This document shows positions 30,218 to 39,652 of a stretch of 64,000 bases of DNA, piece by piece (position 1 is the stretch's first letter; every line of letters starts with the position of its first letter). The translations under genes were made by a program, and so were the position numbers. The notes under the pieces were generated by a model. It made no database searches. It was given only the letters and a program-made list of their open reading frames with translations, and was not told where the DNA came from. Origin of the DNA: Teredinibacter turnerae (GTDB lineage: Bacteria > Pseudomonadota > Gammaproteobacteria > Pseudomonadales > Cellvibrionaceae); assembly GCF_037935975.1 (NCBI RefSeq), contig NZ_CP149817.1, forward strand, positions 62,001 to 126,000, read 5' to 3'.

Positions 30218-30760
30218 TTAACCCTCCATGTACGTATTTTTCAGGTCGGCGTACACGCGGGATTGATAAGTGAAAAATCCATATTCTTTTTCTTTTAGTG
30301 GGCGCTGCTGTTTTACCGGGCTACCGGTATACACAAAGCCGCTCTCCAGCACCTTGCCTGGTGGTACTAACGAACCCGCACCGATGATGACATCGTCCTG
30401 AATCACAGCGCCGTCGAGTACAGTCGAGCCTATGCCCACCAAAATGCGATTGCCGAGGGTGCAGCCGTGGAGGCAAACCCCGTGGCCAATAGTGACGTCT
30501 TCGCCAATGATCAATGGCCAGCCATCTTTCACAAACTGGCCCGCATGGGTAATGTGCAAGGTGACATTGTCTTGTACGCTGGTACGCGCGCCTACCCTAA
30601 TGCTGTGCATATCGCCACGGATTACGGCGCATGGCCACACGGAAACGTCGTCCCCCAGTTCTACATCACCAATAACCACTGCGGCGGGGTCGATATACAC
30701 TCTGGCGCCCAGTGTTGGCATTTTGCCGTTAAACGGTCTTAGGGGCTTGTTTTCACTCAT
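30218..30760 (-). CDS. Gamma-class carbonic anhydrase-like protein (YrdA/PaaY family)
   Basis: The 180-residue protein is a left-handed beta-helix made of hexapeptide repeats (GDVELGDDVSVWPCAVIRGDMHSIRVG, VQDNVTLHITHAG, IGEDVTIGHGVCLHGCTLGNRILVGIGSTVLDGAVIQDDVIIGAG). Three metal-ligand histidines stand in LHITHAG, TIGHG and LHGC. The C-terminal SPVKQQRPLKEKEYGFF is typical of YrdA. Activity as carbonic anhydrase varies in this group. I take ATG 30760 with GGAG seven bases upstream; the earlier GTG is less likely. Confidence 0.9.
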   Translation of the reverse strand: MSENKPLRPFNGKMPTLGARVYIDPAAVVIGDVELGDDVSVWPCAVIRGDMHSIRVGARTSVQDNVTLHITHAGQFVKDGWPLIIGEDVTIGHGVCLHGCTLGNRILVGIGSTVLDGAVIQDDVIIGAGSLVPPGKVLESGFVYTGSPVKQQRPLKEKEYGFFTYQSRVYADLKNTYMEG

Positions 30761-30961
30761 TATCAGCTCCACATTTGAAGGTAATTCCGATGCGCGAATA
30801 CGCCTGGTGCTTTCAGGCTGGCAACAACCGGGCTGGTCTAGCGTACTAGATCACAATCACAGCCGCCCGTTGAGAGGGTTTTCGCCAATTCATGCCAGCA
30901 ATTGCTCCGTATTATTCAGAGATTCCGCAATAAATTCCACGCCTATGAAGGACCGAATTCG

Positions 30962-33016
30962 ATGACCGACCCCAACAATAATCCCCTGCTGCGCGATAGT
31001 ACATTGCCGCCTTTTTCCGAAATCAAGCCAGAGCATGTCACCCCGGCAATTCAAACCTTGCTCGCGCAGGCGAGCGCGGAGCTGGAGGCGCAATTGGCAA
31101 ATCTGCCAGACGAGGTGACCTGGGATGTACTGGTGGCGCCCATTGAGGCGCGCGGGGATCGCATAAACAAAGCCTGGTCGCCAGTAGGGCATCTCAACTC
31201 GGTCGCCAACAGCGATGAGCTGCGCAAAGCATATGAAGAAAGTGAGCAGTTACTTACGCAATACTACACTGAATTGGGGCAGAACCAAGCACTGTTTAAC
31301 GCCTACGAAGCTCTCGCCGCGCGTCCGGACTTTGCCGAGCTGAGTCAGGCGCAGCGCAAAACCGTGGCCAATGCGCTGCGGGATTTTCGACTTTCCGGTG
31401 TGGCGCTGCCGCCAGAACAAAAAAAGCGGTATGGCGAAATTCAATCGCGTCTATCGACCCTAACCAGCCAGTTCTCCAACAATGTGATGGACGCAACCCA
31501 CGGCTGGCACAAACACATTACCGATGAGGCTGAGCTGTCCGGGTTGCCGGAATTCGCGGTGGCTGCTGCAAAGCAGGCCGCTGCGGACAAATCCCTCGAG
31601 GGTTATGTTCTGACCTTGGATGTGCCGGTCTATTTTACGGTGATGTCGCAAAGCGACAATTGTGCCCTGCGTCGCGAGATGTACGAGGCCTTCAATACCC
31701 GCGCCTCGGAAACCGGCCCCTGTGGCGGCCAGTGGGATAACACGGCGATCATGGAAGAGATTCTGGCGTTGCGACAGGAGCTTGCCGAGCTATTGGGGTT
31801 CAGCAACTACGCCGAATTGAGTATTGCGCCAAAAATGGCGGAAAGCACCCAACAGGTGGTCAGCTTTTTGGAAGACCTGGCAGCCAAGAGCAAGCCGTAT
31901 GCAGAGCAGGAATTTGCCGAGCTACAAGCGTTTGCCAAAGAAGAGTACAGCGTGGAAGCCCTCGATGCGTGGGATATTCCCTACTATGCCGAAAAGCTTA
32001 AGCTCAAACGCTACAGTATTTCACAGGAAGAGCTGCGGCCGTATTTCCCAGCAAACAAAGTGATCGATGGTTTGTTTGAGGTCGCTCGTCGTTTGTTCGA
32101 CCTGGCGTTTGTAGACAAAACCGAAGACGTGGATACCTGGCACGATTCGGTTAAATTCTACGAAATCCAGCGCAATGGGGTACCCCTGGCCGGGTTTTAT
32201 TTCGATTTATACGCCCGCGCGAAAAAACGCGGCGGCGCCTGGATGGATGTATGCCGCCAACGCCGGGTAGCGAGTGATGATGTGCAGTTACCTGTTGCCT
32301 ATCTCGTGTGTAACTTTAATCCGCCACTGGACGGCAAGCCCAGCTTACTTACCCACAACGAGGTTACCACCACATTCCACGAATTCGGCCATGGCATTCA
32401 TCACATGCTGACCCAAGTCGATGTCGCCGCTGTGGCCGGCATTAACGGCGTCGCCTGGGATGCCGTCGAGCTGCCCAGTCAATTTATGGAAAACTTTTGC
32501 TGGGAACGGGAGATTCTCGCATTTCTGTCGGGCCACCACGAAACCGGTGAACCTCTGCCGGAAGAAAAACTCAATAATATGCTGGCCGCAAAAAATTATC
32601 AGGCAGCCATGTTTATGCTGCGTCAGTTGGAATTCGCCCTGTTCGATTTCAAGCTGCATATGGAATTCGGCAAAGCCGGATTTGCCAGTGTGCAGGGGCT
32701 ACTGGACGATATTCGCCAGCAGATTGCGGTTTTCTCGCCGCCGTCGTTTAACCGCTTTCAGCATGGTTTCAGCCATATTTTTGCGGGCGGCTATGCCGCT
32801 GGCTACTACAGCTACAAGTGGGCGGAAGTGCTTTCGGCAGACGCCTACGCGGCGTTTGAGGAGGCGGGGATTTTCGATCAGGCTACCAGCCAGCGTTACC
32901 TTAGCGAGATTCTGGAAAAGGGTGGTTCTGAGGATGCCATGGTGTTGTTCAAAAATTTCAGAGGTCGTGAACCGGAAGTGGACGCGCTGCTGCGCCACAG
33001 TGGGTTAGCGGCTTGA
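30962..33016 (+). CDS. prlC: Oligopeptidase A (M3 metallopeptidase)
   Basis: PrlC degrades cytoplasmic peptides including cleaved signal peptides. The 684-residue product begins MTDPNNNPLLRDSTLPPFSEI and has the zinc site FHEFGHGIHHML (His473-Glu474-x-x-His477), with the third ligand Glu in the following LPSQFMENFCWE segment. Other M3 blocks are YFDLYARAKKRGGAWMD and FSHIFAGGYAAGYYSYKWAEVLSADAYAAF. Start ATG 30962 has GAAGGA upstream and gives nearly the same length as E. coli PrlC. The alpha/beta hydrolase and yheV follow on the same strand, so an operon is likely. Confidence 0.96.
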   Translation: MTDPNNNPLLRDSTLPPFSEIKPEHVTPAIQTLLAQASAELEAQLANLPDEVTWDVLVAPIEARGDRINKAWSPVGHLNSVANSDELRKAYEESEQLLTQYYTELGQNQALFNAYEALAARPDFAELSQAQRKTVANALRDFRLSGVALPPEQKKRYGEIQSRLSTLTSQFSNNVMDATHGWHKHITDEAELSGLPEFAVAAAKQAAADKSLEGYVLTLDVPVYFTVMSQSDNCALRREMYEAFNTRASETGPCGGQWDNTAIMEEILALRQELAELLGFSNYAELSIAPKMAESTQQVVSFLEDLAAKSKPYAEQEFAELQAFAKEEYSVEALDAWDIPYYAEKLKLKRYSISQEELRPYFPANKVIDGLFEVARRLFDLAFVDKTEDVDTWHDSVKFYEIQRNGVPLAGFYFDLYARAKKRGGAWMDVCRQRRVASDDVQLPVAYLVCNFNPPLDGKPSLLTHNEVTTTFHEFGHGIHHMLTQVDVAAVAGINGVAWDAVELPSQFMENFCWEREILAFLSGHHETGEPLPEEKLNNMLAAKNYQAAMFMLRQLEFALFDFKLHMEFGKAGFASVQGLLDDIRQQIAVFSPPSFNRFQHGFSHIFAGGYAAGYYSYKWAEVLSADAYAAFEEAGIFDQATSQRYLSEILEKGGSEDAMVLFKNFRGREPEVDALLRHSGLAA

Positions 33017-33054
33017 TGGTGACTTAGGTGTTGCAGGAAAAGGTTTAACGAATT

Positions 33055-34626
33055 ATGACAAAGCGCAGTGGCGGTAGCCGTTGGTTGCAGTGGGCGATGC
33101 TCAGCATGGGATTGACGGCCATCGCGCCGACACAGGCGGATCTACTCGACGTGATTGCCGAACGGGTAACATCGTCGCGGGATTCGGACGGTAGCGGCGC
33201 GATCAAAATATCGCCCGTCAATATTCGTCAGATCTACAAGCAGCGCCAACAGGCTGCACAGGAGAAGGGCAACGACTATACCCTGACGGAGTTCGATGAG
33301 GAGCTGATCGCCACCGACCGTTGGCGCTATTTTACCGTCCGCAACACCGTGTTTGATTCCGATGTGTTCGTGCTGGAGGCGGGTGATGTGAACAAGCCCA
33401 CCATGATCCTGGTGCACGGCCTCGGTCAGAATGGGCTGCGGGACTGGTTGAACGTGATTCCCCGGTTCGAAAAGGAATATCACATTATCGCGCTAGACCT
33501 GCCCGGATTCGGCTTGTCGCCCACCACAGAGGGTGAATACTCACCGACAAACTACGCGACAGTTGTGCATCAAGTAGCGGGTGTATTCGGCGCCAAGCGG
33601 TATGTGCTTATCGGCCACTCCATGGGCGGTGCGGTCGCCTTGCGCTATGCCGCTGACTATGGCGATGAGCTACAGCAACTGGTACTGGTCGATGCCGCGG
33701 GTATTTTGTATCGCACGGCTTACCTTAAACACGCGGTGGAGTTTCCCGCTGAGCTCTATGGGCTCTCCGATATCTCGGTGAAGCTGATTACCGGTGTCGA
33801 AGAGCTGGGCCAGGCGTTGATCGAAACGGTGACCAGCCTGCCAGATGCGGTACATTACATTCGCAAGTTTCGCCAGGCCTGGAACAAAACGCTGGGTTTA
33901 AACCCCAATGTCAACGCTGCCACCGCGCTGGTGTATGAGGATTTCGCCAGTGCGGCGCACGAAACCCGTGTGCCCACCTCTATCATCTGGGGGGCTGACG
34001 ACGGCGTTGCGCCACTTCGCACGGGTGTGATGTTGAACGATACTTTGGAGAAGAGCCGTTTGCACAGCATAGCCAATTGCGGCCACACCCCGATGCGGGT
34101 AAAGCCTGCCCAATTCAATGCGCTCTTAGCCGAAGTGCTGGCAAGTCCGCCGCCGCAAAACCCGCCGTCGTTGCTCAAGGTCAGTGCGCAGGCGGAAAAG
34201 CTGGTAATCGAGGGTGAGACGAATCAGTTCTATTCTGGTGAGTACAGCGAGGTAGAAATCCGTGATAGCACCGCCATACACCTGCAAAATCTCAGCGCCA
34301 AGCGGATTAAGGTCACGGATTCCAGTGTAAACCTCGAAAACGTGTATCTCGCCGCCGATACCACAGCGATGATCGCAGTGCATGCCATTGTTGATGGCAC
34401 CAACGTTACCATGGCAGCAAACAGTGGTATTCTCGCCGACGACAGCCGTATCGATCTCGCCAATGCCACGTTGATTGTGGACCATGAAGCGATCAATGTC
34501 GGCGACGACTCGCAAATTATTTTGTCCGCGAGTCAGGTGGTTTCCCCTGGGTTTACCGGCTATGTTCATGGTCAGTACCGCACAGAAAACGCCACTATCG
34601 ATTTCAAGAAAAAAGGCCTGCAATGA
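33055..34626 (+). CDS. Exported alpha/beta hydrolase with a repetitive C-terminal extension
   Basis: A signal peptide (about residues 1-28, ending PTQA) precedes an alpha/beta hydrolase fold: oxyanion region LVHGLGQNGLRDW, nucleophile Ser189 in IGHSMGG, acid Asp315 or Asp316 in IWGADDGVAP and His344 in CGHTPM, a complete catalytic triad. After residue 370 there is an extension of about 150 residues with repeated short strands (VEIRDSTAIHLQNLSAKRIK, SVNLENVYLAADTTAMIAV, NVTMAANSGILADDSRIDLA) that looks like a small beta-solenoid. The substrate is unknown. Its TGA overlaps the start of yheV (ATGA), indicating translational coupling. Confidence 0.8.
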   Translation: MTKRSGGSRWLQWAMLSMGLTAIAPTQADLLDVIAERVTSSRDSDGSGAIKISPVNIRQIYKQRQQAAQEKGNDYTLTEFDEELIATDRWRYFTVRNTVFDSDVFVLEAGDVNKPTMILVHGLGQNGLRDWLNVIPRFEKEYHIIALDLPGFGLSPTTEGEYSPTNYATVVHQVAGVFGAKRYVLIGHSMGGAVALRYAADYGDELQQLVLVDAAGILYRTAYLKHAVEFPAELYGLSDISVKLITGVEELGQALIETVTSLPDAVHYIRKFRQAWNKTLGLNPNVNAATALVYEDFASAAHETRVPTSIIWGADDGVAPLRTGVMLNDTLEKSRLHSIANCGHTPMRVKPAQFNALLAEVLASPPPQNPPSLLKVSAQAEKLVIEGETNQFYSGEYSEVEIRDSTAIHLQNLSAKRIKVTDSSVNLENVYLAADTTAMIAVHAIVDGTNVTMAANSGILADDSRIDLANATLIVDHEAINVGDDSQIILSASQVVSPGFTGYVHGQYRTENATIDFKKKGLQ

Positions 34627-34853
34627 AAAAACGCTTTATCGCTGGTGCCGTGTGCCCGGCCTGCGGTCTGATGGACAAGATTGTGAATTATCAGGATGTG
34701 GAAAAAAATTATCGCGAGTGTGTAAGCTGTGGATTTAAAGATGAAATTCGTATTCAACCGCACTTGCGTGAACTCGAGACTCGGGTCAACCAGTCAGAAA
34801 CACAGAAAGCCAGCGAGACGCAGGTGTTGCAGTTTCCGCCAAAAGACCCCTGA
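34623..34853 (+). CDS. yheV: YheV-type zinc-ribbon protein
   Basis: This 76-residue protein begins KKRFIAGAVCPACGLMD and has a second pair ECVSCGF, forming a CxxC-x(23-25)-CxxC zinc ribbon. MKKRFIAG-CPAC matches E. coli YheV. In pseudomonads this small gene regularly follows prlC, which supports the operon prlC-hydrolase-yheV seen here. The function of the family is not known. The start codon overlaps the stop of the hydrolase gene. Confidence 0.88.
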   Translation: MKKRFIAGAVCPACGLMDKIVNYQDVEKNYRECVSCGFKDEIRIQPHLRELETRVNQSETQKASETQVLQFPPKDP

Positions 34854-34943
34854 CCCTTGTTGCTGAAAATAGCACTTGCAGGCGGTATTCGCCGCCTGCT
34901 ACCGTAGACATCCTTCTATTATTTTTCCCGGTTTTTTCGCTGT

Positions 34944-35459
34944 ATGCCGCTTCCCCAATTCGATTTGGCGCAGGCTGTAGGTTTTATCGGCTTTGCGCTA
35001 GGTATTTTGTGTTTTTATCAACGCGACGATCGCAAGCTTAAGCGTGTGATGGTGGTCATGGGTTTAAACAATGCCATCCACTACGCGATGCTCGGCGCCA
35101 CTACCGCACTGTTGAGTGCGCTGTTGTCTGTCGTGCGCACCTACCTTGCGTTGCACACCAGTTCGCGCTGGGTGGCAGCGGTTTTTATTGTGCTGGGGTT
35201 AACGTCTGGCGGGCTGCTCGCAGAGCATTGGGTTGATATGATTCCGGTGCTGGGTACTTGTATTGGTGCCTACGCCGTATTTTGCCTGCAGGGTATTCCC
35301 ATGCGGATTGCCTTTTTTGCTGGCGCGCTGTGTTGGCTGGCCAACAATATCATCGTAGGGTCTATTGGCTTAACCCTGCTGGAAATTGTCCTGATCAGCG
35401 TAAATCTCAGCACAATCTGGCGTTTGCATCGAGCAAAACAGGTGGCGCAGCCGGCGTAA
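34944..35459 (+). CDS. YgjV-family inner membrane protein
   Basis: This 171-residue, very hydrophobic protein has about six membrane helices. Its motifs AVGFIGFALGILCFYQRDDRKLKRVMVVMGLNNAIHYAMLGATTALLSALLSVVR match the YgjV (Imp-YgjV) family, which is widespread and uncharacterised. It has the usual family length. It ends 44 bp before a strong bidirectional terminator. Confidence 0.85.
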   Translation: MPLPQFDLAQAVGFIGFALGILCFYQRDDRKLKRVMVVMGLNNAIHYAMLGATTALLSALLSVVRTYLALHTSSRWVAAVFIVLGLTSGGLLAEHWVDMIPVLGTCIGAYAVFCLQGIPMRIAFFAGALCWLANNIIVGSIGLTLLEIVLISVNLSTIWRLHRAKQVAQPA

Positions 35460-35503
35460 TGACCGGCGCGCAATTATCTGAATTGCGCACTATAAAAAGC
35501 AAA

Positions 35504-35528
35504 AAAGGGCAGCGCTAGGCTGCCCTTT
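35504..35528. terminator. Bidirectional terminator between YgjV and the beta-propeller gene
   Basis: Perfect 10-bp stem AAAGGGCAGC / GCTGCCCTTT with loop GCTAG, with A-run before and T-rich bases after. It serves the plus-strand YgjV gene and the convergent minus-strand propeller gene. Confidence 0.88.
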
Positions 35529-35560
35529 GTCTTTCTATGTATTTCACAACAACGACGCTG

Positions 35561-37945
35561 TTATTCCAGCGGCAAGTCGTCCAGCAATGCGGCCGAAATA
35601 TCCGTGTCGTGCAGATAAAACACCGACCCATCCAGCAATACACCCCGGTGATAACTCAGGCTCGTGTAGTCGTAGGGGTCTGGCGGCGTAGCATCAAGCG
35701 ATGCAGATTTCAAAATGCCGCGGCGGGAAAGGCTGGCATCCCCGTTGGCGCTGGTCAGAATGTCGTACACAAATAATCCTGTGTAGTGCCAGCTGTAAGT
35801 CTGGTTAGGCCGTGACGGATCGCCATAGGATGGCAGGATGTCGTTGACGCGAATCGGCAGAGCAAAGCGCATTCCATATTCGTCATTGCGGAACGCGAAT
35901 GCACGGGGGTCGGCGGATGGCCCGGAAGCAGAACCTCTTCGGCCAATAACCTCGCTGCCAAGGCTGCGTAACTCCAGAGGATTCGAAATATCGAACAGTT
36001 CGATTTTTACACCTTGGTACCAGGTAATGCCTGTCGAAGCTTCATAGTAGGCATCTTTGCCCACGCCCAGGAGTAAACCATCGCCGATGGGGTGCAAGTA
36101 GTCCGAGAAGCCCGATACTTCGAGTTCCCCCGCAATGTAAGGGTCTGCCGGATTGCTGATGTCAACGGCGTACAACGGGTCGACTTTTTGAAAGGTCACC
36201 AGGTACACCGTATCGCCAAAGCTGCGCATACTGTAGATCTGCTCATTGGGCTTGCCGATGGACTCTGGGCGCGCCGCATTTGGCAGCGTGGCCAGTATTT
36301 GCAGGCCCATTCCATTTGTCGATTCGGCAATGGTGCTCAGGCGATATGCAGTGGCATAGCCTCCCGTGCTCGATGTGCGGTACAGCACGCGCAACACGCC
36401 ATCCTGTTCGCCAAAACAGTAGGCTTGCGGTGTGCAGGGGATAGAGCCCGGAACGCTGATCTGGCCAATGTACGGCATGCTGCCTGCCGTTGCGAATTTA
36501 TAGATGGTCGTTCCGGTGGCACCATAGTTAAACGCGTACACGGCGTCGCCGGAGGCATACACATCGCTGGCTGAAGCGGGTAAGCAACTGGACGATACCT
36601 GGCTTGGGTCATCCAAATCGATTTTAGTCAACACCACCAGGGACCCGCGATACAGATCGCTTTGCTCAGGCCACTGCGCGCCCACGCAGTCACTTTCGCT
36701 GAACAGAGGCGCACTGCCGCCGTTGTCGTCGTACCGGTGGGGCAGCAAATCTGCCAGGCTGGCATTGGCAATGAGCGCGCGGTTATCGTCGATGGCGTAT
36801 TGCGAATTTTCGATACCGAGTCGCTTCATGCTGGGGCTATAGCGAGATACCACAAAAAGCGTGTTATCAATACGGCGGCTGGAAACCAGGTGCCCATCGA
36901 AACTGATTTTGTCCGTTGCGTCCATTGCGGTTGGATCGGTTACGTCGGCGAGAAAAATCGATACCTTGCTGGCGTATTGGTAGTAGGGATAGCCGCCATA
37001 GTTGTAGGAGTAGGTATAGGGAGTGGGCTCCACGTCTTCGCCGATAATTGCCAGCGTTTTTTCGCTCGTGGTTTGCCACAGGTAAGACCCGGCAGGGGTG
37101 TAACCGTAGCTGTACTGGCCGGAGCTGAACGGAATTGACAGGTTGCCCAATGGGGTAACTACGCCGTTGGTTTTATCGGCTGAGTATGAAGCCAGGGAAA
37201 CCGTGTACTCATAGTAACCGCCACCAGAACTGCTGGACGAGCCGGTGCTGGATGTGCTGCTGGTTGACGATGACGAGGTGCCGGGCAGATAAACATAGGT
37301 ACGCTGATCTTGTACCACGTAAAGGTTGTCGCCGTCGTACTCGATAATATCCGCCTCATCAACACCGAGCTCCTGAGTATTGGTGATGTCGTCACCGCCA
37401 GTGCCGCCGCCGCTGGAAGATCCTGTGGACGATCCGGTCGAGGACGAAGCCGACGAGGATGACGACCCGGAAGGGGAGCCGCTGGACGACGTAGATGAGC
37501 TGGCGCCATAGGCGTAATAGTTCTCGCGAAAGTCCAGATGTTCGGTGAGTCCCCGGCGCAGGTAGCCAAGCAGGCTATCGTCTGCAGGAAGCGTTTCGGC
37601 ACAGGTAGGGGCTGTAAAGTTGCCATTGTGTGCACCTAAAAACCCGAAACTGGTGGACTGACCCGGCGCAAGGCTTGCGTTCCAATCAACGTTGCTGGCA
37701 AACAGGTAGTTGCCATCCGCTGAAAGCGTGGCGCTCCACCCCTGGCTGACGGCCGGTGACTGCGTAAATGTCAGGGCCACTTGCCAATCTGTGGTGGTGG
37801 TAGTGCCGGTGTTGGTCACGGTGACGTTAGCCACATAGCCGTTATTCCAGGCCGAAGTAGTTACCTGACAGGATAAATCCGCAAGGGCTGGCAAACTGCA
37901 ACACAGGGCAGCGCCAAACAGTGCGTTCGACATTAAACGTTTCAT
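35561..37945 (-). CDS. Secreted CBM2 plus poly-Ser linkers plus beta-propeller protein
   Basis: After a signal peptide (to about residue 22, ALPALA) comes a CBM2-type carbohydrate module (about 24-120): CQVTTSAWNNGYVANVTVTN, DWQVALTF, SQGWSATLS, WNASLAPGQSTSFGFLG, matching cellulose-binding families with paired cysteines and tryptophans. A Ser-rich linker (about 150-190) leads to a large domain like the secreted beta-propeller family PF09826 (TNTQELGVDEADIIEYDGDNLYVV is its signature start). A second Ser-rich stretch interrupts the first blades. Length is 794 residues from ATG 37945 (CAGGAG site); an upstream ATG/GTG has no support. It probably binds plant cell wall surfaces; a catalytic role is not visible. 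Confidence 0.85.
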   Translation of the reverse strand: MKRLMSNALFGAALCCSLPALADLSCQVTTSAWNNGYVANVTVTNTGTTTTTDWQVALTFTQSPAVSQGWSATLSADGNYLFASNVDWNASLAPGQSTSFGFLGAHNGNFTAPTCAETLPADDSLLGYLRRGLTEHLDFRENYYAYGASSSTSSSGSPSGSSSSSASSSTGSSTGSSSGGGTGGDDITNTQELGVDEADIIEYDGDNLYVVQDQRTYVYLPGTSSSSTSSTSSTGSSSSSGGGYYEYTVSLASYSADKTNGVVTPLGNLSIPFSSGQYSYGYTPAGSYLWQTTSEKTLAIIGEDVEPTPYTYSYNYGGYPYYQYASKVSIFLADVTDPTAMDATDKISFDGHLVSSRRIDNTLFVVSRYSPSMKRLGIENSQYAIDDNRALIANASLADLLPHRYDDNGGSAPLFSESDCVGAQWPEQSDLYRGSLVVLTKIDLDDPSQVSSSCLPASASDVYASGDAVYAFNYGATGTTIYKFATAGSMPYIGQISVPGSIPCTPQAYCFGEQDGVLRVLYRTSSTGGYATAYRLSTIAESTNGMGLQILATLPNAARPESIGKPNEQIYSMRSFGDTVYLVTFQKVDPLYAVDISNPADPYIAGELEVSGFSDYLHPIGDGLLLGVGKDAYYEASTGITWYQGVKIELFDISNPLELRSLGSEVIGRRGSASGPSADPRAFAFRNDEYGMRFALPIRVNDILPSYGDPSRPNQTYSWHYTGLFVYDILTSANGDASLSRRGILKSASLDATPPDPYDYTSLSYHRGVLLDGSVFYLHDTDISAALLDDLPLE

Positions 37946-38588
37946 TATTGTGCTCCTGAAAAGATGCTGATTTAGGGTATGTCTCCTGGTCCACACGCAC
38001 GCGCAATAAGCATCGCTGCGCTGGTGGCAAATACCGCAAAAGAAAGCAAGCAGACGGGCGGATACAAGGATATGCCCGGAGATGGGAGGTCTTTTTTATT
38101 GTTCTCGCAGACGAACACCCTCCCTGTTGTGCGCCTTTAACAAAATTTTCCCAGCTATGGCGGACCTGGTCAATCAGTCGAACTGCTGGGGTTTAATTCA
38201 AAATAATCCAATTCGTGACCGGTGTGCAATTTTACCTTGTTTGGTATCTATTGCCTGTTAGCAATATAGATTTTGGTAAGCGATTTAGATAAATAACTAC
38301 ATCATTGAAATAATCCAAACCCTGCAGCGGATTATTGTCTCAGGTTTACTATCGCTAATAATTCAGCGAAATTTCCAAACAACAATCTATAGCAAAAATA
38401 ACTATCCTAAAGTTGCGCGTCAACGAGTGACGCGATACCCCTCCCATTGCAGCTTATTTTGCCTGAACTACCATTTAAACAATACCGCACCGGTGCGGGC
38501 GTACTGGTCAACGCGCGGTTCTCGTTCCGTCGCGGTTTCCATCCTGTAAAGAGCAACGCGTGTTGCCGTGAGTCAAGGTTAGTTATTT
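37946..38588. other. Long regulatory gap between divergent propeller and chemoreceptor genes
   Basis: 643 bp without a convincing gene. It must carry the promoters of two divergent genes. I see an imperfect hairpin TATTGC/GCAATA (38250-38266) and an 11-bp direct repeat AAATAATCCAA at 38201-38211 and 38308-38318, spaced by 107 bp, in an A/T-rich middle. These could be regulator sites, but I have no match to a known one. Confidence 0.4.
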
Positions 38589-39488
38589 ATGCACAAGTTG
38601 GAAGACATCGTTCGCCAGTTAGGCAGCGACTGTGAATTAAGCGATGAATTACGTCAGCAGATGGAAGAGTTGCGTCAATATATCGTCTCGACTAAAAGCC
38701 TTGTCAGCACTGCGCAATACGACGCCTCCGGGAAGCTGGTCGACGCCAATGATCGTTTTCTAGCGCTGTATGAATACAGTCGCGAAGACATGGACAAATT
38801 GAGTTTCGACGAGTTGTTTCCCGCTGACTCTGAAGAGGAAATACGATATGCCCAGTTGCTGGAAATGATGAAAATGGGGCAGAGCATGGATTTGCGCCTG
38901 CGTCGCTCCTCTTCCCATGGGTGGGATCTGGAAGTGGGCGCTTTCTTCTGCCCTGTGTTTAAAAGCAAGGACGAAATTGAAGGTGTGCGCGAATACACCA
39001 TGGATTTCAGCGGTCTCGTTAGCGAGGAAATGCGGCGCGCGGAAGCCTCGGCCAGTCAGGCGGAGCTGTATGCTTTCGAGGCCCGTCAGGATGGGATGTT
39101 ACTGGCGGCGAGTTTGCCATTAGTTGCCCGCCTGGGTTTGGCGAATGACCGGGTGAAATCTGGTGATTACTCCATCAAAGAGGCATTTGGTGGCGCAAAT
39201 ATGAATCTGGATGCTTCCTGTAAACGCGCCCTGGATGAAGCCATTACCGGCAAAGCCGGGGTGCAGGATATGGTACTCACCAGCCAAAAAGGTGAATACC
39301 TGTGGGTTCGTGGCCAGCTGCATCCGGTGAAAAACCGTTTCGGTGATATCGCAAAGTTGAGTTTCAGTGGTCTGGATATTACCGATGTGCAAACGTCGTT
39401 TATGGATCAGGAAGCAAAAGTCAAAGCGATTTCCCGTACCCAAGCGGTTATTGAATTTGATACAGATCGGCGAATACTCGATTTTTAG
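38589..39488 (+). CDS. Soluble multi-PAS chemoreceptor, 5' part before frameshift
   Basis: This 299-residue frame holds PAS domain 1 (about residues 40-150: [32 protein letters not shown]), a diverged PAS 2 (about 155-280), and the first strands of PAS 3 ([14 protein letters not shown]), then hits TAG at 39486-39488. The following sequence continues PAS 3 in the -1 frame without delay ([19 protein letters not shown]) and leads to the chemoreceptor signalling domain. No transmembrane segment is present, so the receptor is cytoplasmic. If the shift is a real mutation, this part would make only a PAS fragment. Start ATG 38589 has no strong ribosome site (TTAGTTATTT). Confidence 0.75.
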   Translation: MHKLEDIVRQLGSDCELSDELRQQMEELRQYIVSTKSLVSTAQYDASGKLVDANDRFLALYEYSREDMDKLSFDELFPADSEEEIRYAQLLEMMKMGQSMDLRLRRSSSHGWDLEVGAFFCPVFKSKDEIEGVREYTMDFSGLVSEEMRRAEASASQAELYAFEARQDGMLLAASLPLVARLGLANDRVKSGDYSIKEAFGGANMNLDASCKRALDEAITGKAGVQDMVLTSQKGEYLWVRGQLHPVKNRFGDIAKLSFSGLDITDVQTSFMDQEAKVKAISRTQAVIEFDTDRRILDF

Positions 39489-39491
39489 AAA
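39480..39491 (+). other. Frameshift site in the chemoreceptor gene
   Basis: The zero frame reads GAT TTT TAG. Shifted by -1 at the five-T run, it continues TTA GAA ACC TTT GGC TAC (LETFGY), the second half of a PAS motif. Compared with sister PAS domains in the same gene ([42 protein letters not shown]) the motif lacks about four residues (AN-x-N) besides the one-base shift, so about 13 bases appear lost. A phenylalanine tRNA could slip back on U UUU UAG, but the missing residues argue more for a deletion. Confidence 0.75.
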
Positions 39492-39652
39492 CCTTTGGCT
39501 ACAAAAAAGGTGAAATTATTGGGGAATATCACTCTCTTTTTTGCGAGCCGGGTTTTGATAAAACCGATGAGTACCGTTTTTTTTGGGAGGATTTAAGAGC
39601 GGGGCGCGCCCGTCACGGCGAATTCTGCAGGACCAAAAAAAATTGGGAAAGC

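Noticed and set aside
36662-37138. 158-residue plus-strand frame opposite the beta-propeller gene
   Set aside because: The minus-strand gene has a signal peptide, a CBM2 and a propeller signature; the plus frame has no motif.
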